Part shown: piece by piece, positions 1 through 8,664 of the stretch
Position numbering within the stretch: position 1 is the stretch's first letter
How the letters are laid out: the number at the start of each line of letters is the position of its first letter
NCBI RefSeq assembly: GCF_963678635.1
Contig: NW_026971217.1
Location: forward strand, 1 to 27,856
DNA: 27,856 nucleotides
Direction: 5' to 3'
DNA from: Symsagittifera roscoffensis
Lineage: Eukaryota; Xenacoelomorpha; Acoela; Convolutidae
Notes under the pieces: generated by a model
Told to the model about the DNA's origin: nothing
Seen by the model: the letters and a program-made list of their open reading frames with translations, nothing else
The model's database searches: none
Program-made: the position numbers and the translations under genes

Positions 1-68
1 GACTCGTAGAGAAGAAGGCTTTCAATGTGTTAGAAACTTGCTGAAAAGTTTAAGATTTCATCTGCGGA

Positions 69-385
69 CAGGGGCGGATTTAGCGAGGCGGGGGGACGTC
101 CCTTCCCCCTCAGGGATTCGACCCCAACACCAACCAAAGGGTCCTTCTTTGGTATTTGTTTATGACATCCTTTTTTGACCAACCTACCCTAAAAATTTCT
201 AATGGCGCGTTTGGTGCCGAGATATGCTAATTTTAAATTGAAAAAAAAATTCACTATTTTTGGCAAAGTTTTTCAAAAATTGTCAATTTTGACTTGTTTT
301 TTCAAAAATTTCGAAATCATTTTGGTCGAACTGAACAAAAAAAAACCACAAAAACTTCGAGTTTTTTTTGAAATCCGCTCCCAAG
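69..385 (-). mobile_element. Fragment of hAT-like non-autonomous element
   Basis: The stretch starts with CAGGGGCGGATTTAG at 69. It matches the reverse complement of the 3' part of the element at 8665-9154: a C- and G-rich block, then ATTCG-CCCC, ACCAACCAAAG, TTATGACATCC, CCAACC-ACCCTAAAA and a GGCGC-type motif. The inner boundary is unclear. GAAATCCGCTCCC near 370-382 could be the opposite terminal repeat of a shortened copy, but the flanking bases give no target-site duplication. An open frame of 97 codons across it is K/F-rich and looks non-coding. Confidence 0.6.
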
Positions 386-1321
386 GAGAAAATGCATCTT
401 CAAACGAGATTTGCATCTTAACAGCATTCTTCTTCAATTTTCTGACGAGAAAAAAATCTCCTAATTTGTTGGCAGAGCATATTAAAGTAATTTGAACACT
501 TATTCAAAGTGATGTGTAATTGTTTTTTAAGATATTGAAGTTTTTAGATCAAAAATCAATGTTAACCAGAAGACTTCATTTATACATTTATTTAAGAAAA
601 CTTCGTTTGAACGCACTTCAATTAAGTAGACTTCATTTAAACGCATTTGAACTTTAAACCGCCTCGATTTGTTTTTTTTTTCAAACGCAGCGAAATAGGA
701 AGAAAAATGCTTTCGCGCTCATTAGTGAAAAATATCAAAAACCTGACTGCAATGAAGAAATTTTTTTATCTATACATCAGAAAGAAAACCACACAACGAA
801 ATCTTTAACACGGTCGTTAAATATTAAAAATTAACTTCCTCAACCAAATTTTTTTCATGGAATTCCTTTATTGGAAACTATGAGAAGCGGCTAGCCACGC
901 CCATACCATACATTAGACAAGTGAAATGTATCGGCCATTTTATCAGAACAGAATAAACAAAATAACGGGACAAAGAAATTGCAATTTTTCATTTTCAACT
1001 AGAAAAAATTTTAAAAACATATTCTTTTTCTTTTTCGAAATTATTCTCAATAACTATGCTAGAAACAGGATTGAAATGTGACACCTGGTTTTTTAATGTA
1101 TTTCACAGGTTTTAATTGACCACAAAATCTAAAAGAAAAATTTTTAAAGGCATTGGTTGACCAATCATAACTATTCGGAAAATTTTTTTTTGTCGTCGAT
1201 TAATCTTCAGAAACAGTCCCCTGAAACTGTACTTATTGATGAAAAGTTGTTGCTTTAAGCTGATGAACTTGGTACTCTCTCTATTGCGCGGGGGAAACTA
1301 GTGTTTATTGACTGATCAATC
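386..1321. other. No gene recognised; AT-rich intergenic sequence
   Basis: No credible reading frame, RNA gene or transposon was recognised. A small degenerate repeat of about 27-30 bp (CTTCATTTAAACGCA-like) occurs three times at roughly 574, 601 and 631. Confidence 0.6.
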
Positions 1322-1326
1322 AACGC
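1322..1326. repeat. Target-site duplication (left), gypsy element
   Basis: AACGC directly precedes the TGT start of the 5' LTR and is repeated exactly at 3554-3558 after the ACA end of the 3' LTR. A 5-bp duplication fits Ty3/gypsy integration. Confidence 0.8.
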
Positions 1327-1575
1327 TGTCATCCGGCCGGATTGGCATCATGATAGTGATGAACACATATACATATTTATAACTTCTTATTTAATTCATA
1401 TTACAAATCAACATGCCTTGAAGAGCTACGACCGGTCCGTACGACTAAGAGCACAGCGTGTGCAGAGTTCAGAAAAGAAATTAAATTTCAGTTGAAACTC
1501 TAATTTCTTATTGAGCTACCACTTTAGCCGCCAATCCGTACGGATTCCATAAAGATCATATTACACGTTATGACA
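1327..1575 (+). repeat. 5' LTR of gypsy element (single copy)
   Basis: It begins TGTCATCCGG and ends GTTATGACA. It aligns with 3204-3553 over the GATTGGCATCATGATAG start, the CCGTACGACTAAGAGCAC middle, and the CGCCAATCCGTAC and AAAGATCAT blocks near the end. It is about 100 bp shorter than the 3' LTR because it lacks the middle block at roughly 3290-3392. It lies left of the segmental duplication, so it is present once. Confidence 0.85.
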
Positions 1576-2100
1576 TGACACCAGAATATGAAAACCCGCT
1601 GAGCATCCCACCATTCTGGCAGAAGGCAACGGCAGAACCGCCTATGGAATGAGAAAAATGGACAGCCATGATGGAGATGGCCGTCCTGGCTAAAGACGGT
1701 TTTGAGGTGCGCACTCTGCTGCGTGTAAAACCACTCGTCATACTACCAAGGGAACCAATTTATGAACTGGAAATTACCGGTGAAACCAAGGCGAAAAAAC
1801 GGAACCCAGACATACGAAACCAAGAGAAAAAAGAGTTCGTGAACGAGGACCTTTTTGCAACAATTTCTCTTGGGACGAAGCAGATGCAAAGGTGAGAAAT
1901 TCTATCTTCTTATGTTTAGGGGCAGAAAGTCAAAGCCAGCTACAACAAAAACGCCTGGATTCGAGATACATACAATATCAACTAATGAGTTGTCACTAGG
2001 AGGATAATTGCTTTCGAAAGATACAATTTCATCTGCCGGAAACAACGGAAGATTAATAAATCCTTAACACAATTCCATGCTGATTTTGGCTCTATTGTAA
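1575..2100 (+). pseudogene. Broken gag of Ty3/gypsy retrotransposon, copy 1
   Basis: Remnant of a Gag-like structural protein. A frame from ATG at 1575 reads PPFWQK, then EPPME-stop-EKW (TGA at 1650-1652, probably a former Trp), then AVLAKDGFEVRTLL, EITGETKAKKRN and IRNQEK. A shifted frame then continues DEADAKVRNSIF and CLGAESQSQLQQKR (about 1871-1957). After another frame change it reads FERYNFICRKQ and SLTQFHADF (about 2013-2095). The order and spacing of these blocks match Gag proteins of animal gypsy elements as I recall them. At least two frameshifts and one stop make it non-functional, and the zinc-knuckle region is absent. The left edge of the segmental duplication (1632) falls inside this remnant. 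Confidence 0.8.
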
Positions 2101-2118
2101 GAACGGTAAAGCCTTTTT

Positions 2119-2890
2119 GTGAAAACGGTAAAGAGGGATCCAACAGTAAAACTAGCATTGCACTCGAAAAAGATAAATAAATTTATCCACGAGAACAAAT
2201 ACCAAATGCCCAATATTGAATTACTACTTGACAACATTGCGCTAACCCTAAAAACGAAAGAAAACGAACCGACGTTATTCTCAACACTCGACCATAGATA
2301 CGCATAGTCACAAATCCCACTGGACTGTGGGACCAGAAAACAATGTAATTTCAGTCGAATCGGAGAACGTAACACTGGAACCTACCAATTCCAAACGGAA
2401 TTTTATGGTCTCATGGATATGCCTGCCGAATTCCAAAACGCAATAAACCTTACATTAACCAATTGCGAAAACACATTCGCTTATTTAGATGATATCCAAA
2501 TAGTTACTAAGGGTTCGAAAGAAGACAACAAAAATAACATTTAAACAACGAAAACTTGGCAATTTCAATAGAAAAAGCAAATTAGCTTGCAAACAGAAAA
2601 AGCAATTAGCACCGAATGGCTTGGATACCATATTAAAAGCGAGGGTAGAAAGCTATTGAATCGGAAAACCGCCGCAATAGCTAAACTCACACCCCCTAAA
2701 AGTTTCAAGCAGCTAAAAAAATTTATGGGTTAAATACATCATCTTACGAGGTATTTACCAAAGTTAGCGAAAATGGCTTCATCACTTAAACCATTATTTA
2801 AAAAAACACGGATAAACCAAGTGCCTCAAGAGAAACACAAGCCGCGGTCAAGGTGGTCGACCACGTATCACCGACCGACAATCCGATAAA
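2119..2890 (+). pseudogene. Broken reverse transcriptase (pol) of gypsy element, copy 1
   Basis: One reading frame carries most of a Ty3/gypsy RT. KLALHSKKINKFI is near the start, followed by MPNIELLLDNIA, FSTLDHRYA and SQIPLDCGTRKQCNF. Then come TYQFQTEFYGLMDMPAEFQ and the polymerase motif FAYLDDIQIVTKGSKED, with YLDD at 2482-2493. The same frame continues into the RT/RNase H connection: EWLGYHIKSEG, AAIAKLTPPKSFKQLKKFMG, and IHHLTRYLPKLAKM. In-frame stops are TAG 2305-2307 (in place of Tyr in RYAYSQ), TAA 2542-2544, TAG near 2569 and TAA 2731-2733. A small local duplication of the GCAAACAGAAAAAGCAA type lies near 2565-2610. The catalytic Asp pair is intact, but the protein cannot be made whole. 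RNase H is essentially lost. Confidence 0.88.
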
Positions 2891-3140
2891 CGAAGCGATA
2901 ACGATAAATGAAAAGAACTTTGACTTTGCGAAAGGATCCAGTACACCGGTGATCACCGAACAGGCTAACACTATCGAAGAACATAAAGAGCAAGGCGATG
3001 AGGAAGATGTGAACGATGAACCAATCATTAGCACCAGAAACGGAAATGACAGAACGGATCAAATATCCGAAGAAGTACAGGAGCGCAAAAGGAAGTTGAT
3101 GAATCAAAAAACCCAAAAGGGACGCAAAAACTCTTAACAA
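2830..3140 (+). pseudogene. C-terminal tail of gypsy pol, probable remnant, copy 1
   Basis: After a one-base frame change from the RT reading, an open stretch of about 100 codons runs to TAA at 3138-3140. It is acidic (EEHKEQGDEEDVNDEP) and then basic (EVQERKRKLMNQKTQKGRKN). It has no recognisable catalytic motif. Its place just before the 3' LTR suggests the C-terminal tail of Pol left after an internal deletion removed RNase H and integrase. This assignment is inference. Confidence 0.45.
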
Positions 3141-3203
3141 AACTCAACAAGTCCCACAGGGACTAAGAACTCCAACCATTTCATTTTTGGTCAGAAGCGA
3201 AAA

Positions 3204-3553
3204 TGTTCTCCGGCAAGATTGGCATCATGATAGTGAAATACATATTTACATAGTTAAAACTCTTCATATAATTTATATTACAGGTCAGAAAACACACAAT
3301 AGCAACTAATGAGTATGGGCTCGTGTGCAGGTGGTCGGATTGGAGGGAAAAAGCCAGATGATTTAAAGCTAATTCCGAAATGCAGCGCTCCGACCAGTCC
3401 GTACGACTAAGAGCACGGTGTGTGCAGGGTTGAGAAAACAGATTATACTCACACCCCGAGAAGTTTCACTTAAACTTCTATTTTCTTATTGAGTTACCAC
3501 TTTATCCGCCAATCCGTACAGATTCAGTAAAGATCATAATGCACGGTATGACA
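3204..3553 (+). repeat. 3' LTR of gypsy element, copy 1
   Basis: It begins TGTTCTCCGGCAAGATTGG and ends GGTATGACA, followed by the AACGC target duplication. It is homologous to 1327-1575 but contains about 100 extra bases. Of these, 3326-3389 is nearly identical to 4415-4479 outside the element. Confidence 0.85.
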
Positions 3554-3558
3554 AACGC
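3554..3558. repeat. Target-site duplication (right), gypsy element
   Basis: AACGC repeats 1322-1326 exactly and lies directly after the ACA end of the 3' LTR. Confidence 0.8.
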
Positions 3559-4414
3559 CTTTCTATTTTATTTGTTTTGGTCTGGTTGGATCAATAATTT
3601 TATCAAAACAAATGTCATAATTTCAACCCCGTGTCCCCAGAATTGGCACTGAAAACGTCAAAAGCGTAAGAATTGTCAAAAATCAAAACTGATCTTGTTT
3701 TGAGCTCCGAAATACCTCGCGGTGGGCCATCCGAGCATTGTTCTACGATACATCTTTCAGAAAAAAGTCGTGCGAACCCAGCCCTTTTGAACTTAACATT
3801 AAATTTTCAAAACACTCCGTCTTTCTTTATTTTTATTTTATTTTTTGTAAAATTGACTAGATAAAAAAGTCAAATAACTGCGAGAAGATCTATAAAAAAT
3901 ACTGATCTTCAATACTAAAACTTTTCCAGTAACTCTGTAGGATCTCGATCTTTTGAGACCTAAGAAATAAGAGCAAGATACAGATCATTGTTGGACTAAC
4001 AAGTTTCACGAGCCCATCCGGCCGACAGTAGATAGCGTGACAAACAGACGGTGTACCCTATCTAAAATTAGTCTATGAGATCTACTCTTCGTGGATAGCT
4101 GGTCACTGATCAAGGCCTGAGACAGCTATGATAACAGTTTGCATAGCAAAACGTCTAAGTTTTTGTTTATTTGACTGGAAAGCTACAGACTGCTGAATTA
4201 AGACCCGTTGAGAGCTTTAATTTTTCAAAAAAAAATGCAAACACCAGCTCCGAGTAAAAGATAGTTGGTTCTTCCCCCCTCCACTTTATGGTTTAACAAA
4301 GATTTGCCAAAACCAAGTGTGAAGCCTAAATAATTTTATCATGGCTTAATTTATCTATATGTCAATTTTCATAACAATCGACCAGTGCTAACAATCATTT
4401 TATTTAGAAAAAAT
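3559..4414. other. No gene recognised between LTR and R2D2 exons, copy 1
   Basis: This stretch has moderate AT content and no recognised coding sequence. It would be the 3' side of the minus-strand gene represented by the exons at 4555-5207. I looked for cAMP-binding-domain motifs (such as FGELAL) on the minus strand and did not see any. Confidence 0.5.
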
Positions 4415-4479
4415 TGCAGGTGGTCGGATTGGAGGGAAAAAAGTCAGATGATTTAAAGCTAATTCCGAAATGCAGTGCT
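4415..4479. repeat. 65-bp block shared with the gypsy 3' LTR
   Basis: It starts TGCAGGTGGTCGGATTGGAG and ends GAAATGCAGTGCT. It matches 3326-3389 with about two substitutions and one extra A. It lies outside the retroelement, about 75 bp from the end of the R2D2 exon. The counterpart in copy 2 is about 12481-12545. Confidence 0.9.
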
Positions 4480-4554
4480 GTTTTAGAGTTTGTTCCTTCC
4501 TGATCATGGCTAGTTATTGCGACTGATAACAACCTGAAACTGTGATGACTACTA

Positions 4555-4793
4555 TCACTGCGACGTCAACCCGGGATCATAGTTAGAGCAAACCTTGTTA
4601 ACAGCAGCGTCCCTCAACTCCGTGAAATAATTTTGCGCATGTTCCAACAGGTCACGTGGTCTACTGCGCATCACGCTGAGAGAGAAGTTGACCAGCAAGT
4701 CCTTCAGTCCCGCCGGTACATCCTCCCTCTCTGCTCCTCCCCCACCCCCTCCAACTATCGCCTCGATCCTCTCTTGGAGTCCCAATTTAAAGC
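4555..4793 (-). CDS. Exon encoding an RII-alpha type dimerization/docking (R2D2) domain, copy 1
   Basis: RII-alpha domains form a four-helix dimer that binds the amphipathic helix of A-kinase anchoring proteins. They occur in PKA type II regulatory subunits and in sperm or ciliary proteins. The exon reads FKLGLQERIEAIVG, six glycines, then VPAGLKDLLVNFSLSVMRS and RPRDLLEHAQNYFTELRDA. This matches the family pattern (I/V)PxGLxxLLxxF...PxDLxxxAxxYFxxL. The minus-strand acceptor TTTAG lies just before 4793, and the two leading bases complete the Gly codon started by the upstream exon at 5052. The frame ends at TGA 4557-4555 after a short Cys-containing tail. Alternatively a donor AAG|GTTTGC at about 4594/4593 would remove that tail. 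No cAMP-binding domains were found nearby, so it may be a partial PKA-RII gene or another R2D2 protein. Confidence 0.8.
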
Positions 4794-5051
4794 CTAAACG
4801 GAAGTTTTGAAGAACTACATTAATTAATTACAACAATAAAATAAGACAATGGTATCAAAATGCAACCATATGCAACTTTACAACCATGCTAAATCGTGTT
4901 TGTTTTTCAAGTGCATTTTGAATTATCTTAAGAACTTTTTTAACCATCGACTAAGGAAGTTTTTTGCAGTTGTTATTTAAAAAATAAAGTACATTATTGA
5001 CCATGGCTCATTATTTTATTTTAAAAGTGTAAAATTGAAGCTCAAAATTAC

Positions 5052-5207
5052 CTGTTGTATTATCTGCCTCATTTGTCGTCGGTAACTTATTGTCTTGATC
5101 AGACTGATTGTTTTCGTCTTTGTTTGAAGCGCTTGAAGACTGCATAAATGCACTGTCAGTTTCAGAATCCATCTCACATTCAACTTCTCTAATGCTTTCG
5201 CCGACTT
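5052..5207 (-). CDS. Upstream exon of the R2D2-domain gene, acidic Ser/Asn-rich linker, copy 1
   Basis: The minus-strand exon is flanked by acceptor TTTGTTTCAG (before 5207) and donor CAG|GTAATT (after 5052). At 156 nt it reads two bases, 51 codons and one base. It therefore enters with one base already contributed and leaves with one base, which is exactly the phase the domain exon at 4793 needs. The 258-nt intron between them (4794-5051) has GT...AG ends. The peptide is open and hydrophilic: VGESIREVECEMDSETDS, then a Ser/Asn/Asp/Gln-rich stretch ending NEADNTT. It has no fold I recognise and looks like a disordered N-terminal segment. Copy 2 differs by one residue (Thr to Ile). Confidence 0.6.
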
Positions 5208-5249
5208 CTGAAACAAATGAACAAGGTTCCGATTGGAAGGCTGCCGATT

Positions 5250-5336
5250 CGAGACCCGCCAGGATTCTTCTATTTCAACAAAAAAGCTCCCCATTTCTTT
5301 GAAATTAGCCAGAAATAGTTTTCCGGTAATATCATC
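5250..5336 (-). CDS. Possible further upstream exon, copy 1
   Basis: On the minus strand a good acceptor (TTTGTTTGCTAG before 5336) is followed by an open frame reading DDITGKLFLANFKEMGSFF and then VEIEESWR. The only convenient donor (CGG|GTCTCG) would leave phase 0, which does not fit the phase needed by the exon at 5207. The exon is therefore either alternative, belongs to another arrangement, or is not real. No family was recognised. Confidence 0.25.
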
Positions 5337-5460
5337 CTAGCAAACAAAATTAGAGAATGGTCAACAAAATTTTCTAGACAGTGTTTTTTTTCTAAATTTT
5401 GTCATTTTTTCAGAGGATTTGGGGCTAATTTAAGCTTTCAGAATTAGTCATTAACAAATG

Positions 5461-5526
5461 AACAAGACTGCTCATATATCAAGGTTGCCCTTTAACTGGC
5501 AGCCTTGATATATGAGCAGTCTTGTT
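5461..5526. repeat. Perfect 24-bp hairpin made of foldback-family termini, copy 1
   Basis: AACAAGACTGCTCATATATC plus AAGG at 5461-5484 is repeated exactly in inverted orientation at 5503-5526 around an 18-nt loop. The first bases match the termini of the 1.17-kb foldback element at 22059-23230. Three copies of an 11-bp CTGCCCTTTAA-like unit follow at about 5526-5556. The counterpart in copy 2 is 13527-13592. Confidence 0.9.
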
Positions 5527-5980
5527 TAACTGCCCTTTAACTGCCCTTTAACCCATATCGAATAGTTTTTGGAGAAAAGAAAGTATTGAAAAACTATAAA
5601 TTTTGTACTAAATCAAAGATCAAATGTTAAAATTAATACGACCAATTAGCTAGCCTGTTTTCAATTTAGAACAATTTTGTTGTGCGGGATAATTCGCCAC
5701 ACTTAAATATTTCGCATAACGTTTTCAAGTTTACAAATAAAAATTTTCAAAGTGCGCATAAAATAGTCCAGAGCATGACCGAATTGGCAATTTTCAAAAT
5801 CCCAAAATTTTTTAAAAAAATTATCCTATTAAACCTGATTTTGGAGATTCAATATCTTCAATGGAGCCGAATAAATTTTTGGTCAAAAGCTATTATTTCG
5901 ACTGAAAATTGACTATACATAAAACCATATCCCAAGCACAACTATTCCGTCTTCTTCGAAAGTTGAAATAATTGTAAGTG
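5527..5980 (+). mobile_element. Single degenerate arm of the AACAAGACTG foldback family, copy 1
   Basis: Downstream of the hairpin, the sequence aligns with the arm at 25990-26500. Shared blocks are CATATCGAA, AATTAATACG, CCAATTAGCTAGCCT, TGCGGGATAA-TC-CCAC and AAATATTTCGC. Further shared blocks are TAGTCCAGA-CATG, GGCAATTTTCA and AGCACAA-TATTC-GT. It ends near 5975 in the same CTTCGAAAGT-like inner motif. It has no coding capacity. The counterpart in copy 2 is 13593-14046. Confidence 0.7.
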
Positions 5981-6258
5981 ATCCGTTTTCTGACTGAATT
6001 CTGTCAACCGCGAAAATTGAATCAACAGCTCTACGCTCTACTCTGGTAAGAAATATGAGAACATTAAGACTTTTCTCAAAACTGAATTAAACTTCCAGGA
6101 CTATTAAACAGTTATACAGCTCGAATTATGTGGAAAATTACACTTTTATAGTATGTCATTTGATTATACTTGAGATTTATTTGTTGTAGGATTAGGATTC
6201 TAATATTTTCCCGGCAATCTAATCATGTACAATTCAGATCATGCGATTCAGATCATGT
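5981..6258. other. Unassigned sequence between two foldback elements, copy 1
   Basis: No gene is supported. A potential plus-strand mini-intron (CTG|GTAAGAAA at 6046 to TTCCAG at 6098, 53 nt) is present. The same site read on the minus strand (TTACCAG|A) could be an acceptor followed by an open frame. Neither is convincing alone. A 12-bp direct repeat ATTCAGATCATG occurs just before the next element. Confidence 0.4.
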
Positions 6259-7130
6259 ACAACTTGTTTCAGAGAGATGAAATAAGTAAAACACAATTTA
6301 GCTCACGATGAATTTCCCTACGAAAATTTTTTTTCGGGAAAACCTGCCCAAGATATAGCCATTTTGTGCCAATGAGTCAAATATTTATATCAACAACATG
6401 TTCACACGTTTTTTTGCGGCTTATCGGATTTTCGAAGAGTTTTGCGCTGAACAAGCTACTATAAAGTTGAATTAAAACAGCAAGATAACGTGAACTAAAA
6501 AGATAATTTTGATAATTTTAAACCTGTTTTTCTAAGATTCAGTTGTAATTGGCCAAAATCTGAGTTTTACCAGTTCTTTTATTGTGCAATTTTCATTGCA
6601 AGATTTCGAACCAAAATTACACCCTTAAAATGGCTCTTTTCATTTTGTTCAAGTTTGCGGAGGTACACAAGGTAAATTGAAGTTATTCTTATATCAAATG
6701 ACCCTGGGTACTTACTCAATTTTGAACAAATTGAAATGACCTGTTTTAAGGGTGTAGTTTTGGCTCGAAATCTTGCAATAAAAATTGCAACATAAAAAAG
6801 CTGGTGAAATTCCAAGCAATTCTTGTCTTGATAGTTTTTGGCCAAATACTACTGATGAGATAAGCGAGCTCAAAAATATCAAAAACATCTACTTAGTTTA
6901 TTTTATCCGGTTGTTTTACTTCAGCACTATAGCAGCATGTTCAGCAAAAAATTCCTTGAAAAACGCAAAAAAAAACGTGTGAATATGTTGTTGATAAAAA
7001 TATTCGACTCATTGGCACAAAATGGCTATTTCTTGGGCAGTTTTTTCTGAAAAATGTTTTTTTTTCGTAGAGGAATTCTTCGTGAAACTAATTTGTGTAT
7101 TACATATTACATCTATCTGAAACACCCTGT
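6259..7130. mobile_element. 872-bp foldback/MITE-like element with ACACCCTGT end, copy 1
   Basis: The left half is repeated in inverted orientation in the right half. Inverted pairs include ACAACTTGTTTCAGAGAGATG (split here: ACAACTTGTTTCAG, AGATG) with the complement of CATCTATCTGAAACACCCTGT. Others are GCCATTTTGTGCCAATGAGTC near 6358 (read as GCCATTTTGTGCC, AATGAGTC) against its complement near 7008, and GCAAGATTTCGA near 6599 against its complement near 6764. The arms meet near 6690. It has no transposase. Open frames on either strand are consequences of the palindrome. Flanking bases give no clear target-site duplication. Confidence 0.85.
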
Positions 7131-7921
7131 GGATGATATGGTCTTTGCATAGCCAGAGTTTTTCCTTACTGTATTGTTAAAAGCACTCGCGGATAACAAT
7201 ACCAATCAGTTCAAGTGAAAAAATTCCAACTATTGCCAGTCCGGGTTGACCAAAATTTTGTATCGCACCTTTTTTATATATGAAAAAAAACTTCTTAACA
7301 TACAGATCCATATGTCCAGCAATTTGTATCCTATATCTATGACAACCATTTTTCCATATATGAAAATTGTAAGACAAGCATTTTTCCATAAACCAAAAAA
7401 AAACTTTTTTACTGTTTTTTTCTTTAAATTCTGAAAACTTTTGGGTTATGTTTGTAACCGAATACAAGTCATAAAAGGTTGAACGGAAATGACTTGAATT
7501 ATTTAAGAGTTTTCCTACACAAATGATATAATTCAAGTAATATTTTTATTCGGCGGACTCCACAACAAGGCCTTTTAGCGACAATTTGTTATAATGCGCT
7601 GCATTTTTCGAACATTAAGCTTGTTTTTTGGTATACCAAAAAAACTTTTAAAAACACGTTATACACACAAAAAAATTAATTTTTGAATGCAAATTTCTAA
7701 TTTTTGCATGGAAAAAGTTTGTTTGAGTAAAAATTCCTTATTAACAGAAAACTTTATTATTAGCTTTTTTAAAAGTTCCTTTTTTATATATGACGATACA
7801 CCAATTTATATGCTAAAACAAGCAAAAAATATCTGCAAAAATTTGATGGCTCCATTTTGGCAAAATGTATGAAAATTGTATGATTAGTATTTTTTGTAGA
7901 CTTAGTGTATGGAATTGTATT
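7131..7921. other. AT-rich region, no gene recognised, copy 1
   Basis: The longest open frame (119 codons, minus strand, 7177-7536) is F/I/K-rich and matches no family I know. It is preserved in the other copy only because the whole block is duplicated. The motif TTTTATATATGA or a near variant recurs around 7268, 7345 and 7780. Confidence 0.5.
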
Positions 7922-8285
7922 CAGGGGCGAATCTAGGATTTCACGAGGGGGGGGGGCAGATTTTCATTTAAAAAAACCGAAAAATTTGCCGGCATTTTTT
8001 TTCTGTAGGTCTTGCTAATTGGTTCTCTGAGCTATCCCAAAGCAAAAAAGACCCTGTTTAGGCCAAATTTTCTGCGCCTTAAGCACAATTTTGAAAAACA
8101 GGCCAAAAAAGGCATTTTTAGGCACTTTTTGGAAAACTTTTACCAGAAAATCGCGTTTTTTAGGCGCTCGCTTCCCCCTCAAAACTAGTAAATATTGGCG
8201 CCGTATGCGCCGTTAGGAAAACTTTAGGGTCAGCCAGCTAAAAATGAATATCTTAAAGTAGTACAAAGGGGGGACCTAAGTCAAA
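7922..8285 (+). mobile_element. hAT-like non-autonomous element, 3' truncated, copy 1
   Basis: It starts CAGGGGCGAATCTAGGATTT and follows the neighbouring element at 8665 block by block: G-run, AAGACCCT-TTT, AAAAACAGG, GGCACTT, CCCCTTCAAAAC-like, GGCGCC, TTTAGGGT and CAAAGGGG. It fades near 8285 without the terminal CCGCCCCT. No coding capacity. The counterpart in copy 2 is 15970-16332. Confidence 0.75.
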
Positions 8286-8656
8286 TGGTGATTTTATGAC
8301 AAGCATTTTCTGTCTATGAAGGACAAATATTTGCAGCCCAAATATTTCGGCCCTGAAAGACAAGTATTTGCAAGATGTCTGGAAATCATGACTAAAAACG
8401 ATTGGATGTTTCAAATGAGTGTCAATAGTTTTCCGAGTGAATGCAGATGTCTAGATGATTCCGATTATTAATAACAAATTGCGAAGCAAATAGTTTTATG
8501 AAGATGTGTGAGCAATCATCAAGTCAGACTCAGACAAGTGAAAGAAGAAATAACATATGGAGTCAAACTGAGACGAAAGATGGATTCGACCATGAAGCGA
8601 GATTTACTAGAAACATATAACATGGGAGATTTGAGATAGCCAGTATGTGATAGATT
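8286..8656. other. Spacer between two related hAT-like elements, copy 1
   Basis: No gene or further repeat was recognised. An imperfect internal repetition of ACAAATATTTGCA / ACAAGTATTTGCA is visible near 8325-8375. Confidence 0.45.
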
Positions 8657-8664
8657 AGGTTAGG

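Larger units (their letters stand above)
1327..3553 (+). mobile_element. Decayed Ty3/gypsy LTR retrotransposon, copy 1
   Basis: The element is bounded by two diverged LTRs (1327-1575 and 3204-3553) and a perfect 5-bp target-site duplication, AACGC. Inside are a frame-broken gag remnant (1575-2100), a reverse transcriptase remnant (2119-2890), and a short acidic/basic C-terminal stretch (2830-3137). The internal part is only about 1.6 kb. The nucleocapsid, protease, most of RNase H and the integrase core are missing, so it could not move by itself. No clear primer-binding site is visible after the 5' LTR. The strong divergence between the LTRs suggests insertion well before the segmental duplication, which contains everything from 1632 onward. 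Confidence 0.9.

Noticed and set aside
2798-3140. Minus-strand open frames of 78 and 90 codons with hydrophobic stretches
   Set aside because: They are the reverse strand of the acidic Pol tail; the plus-strand reading is in retroelement order.
3673-3864. 63-codon plus-strand open frame found in both duplicates
   Set aside because: No start context, family or splice evidence; preserved only by the duplication.
5935-6100. Possible minus-strand exon after TTACCAG at 6042, or plus-strand 53-nt intron at 6046-6098
   Set aside because: The same bases serve either reading, part of the frame lies in foldback-arm sequence, and no phase-consistent neighbour was found.
6579-6845. 88-codon minus-strand open frame across the 872-bp foldback element
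   Set aside because: It spans the centre of a palindrome, and the peptide repeats itself through the inverted arms.
7177-7536. 119-codon minus-strand open frame present in both duplicates
   Set aside because: F/I/K-rich, no recognised motif, and its preservation is explained by the recent duplication rather than selection.
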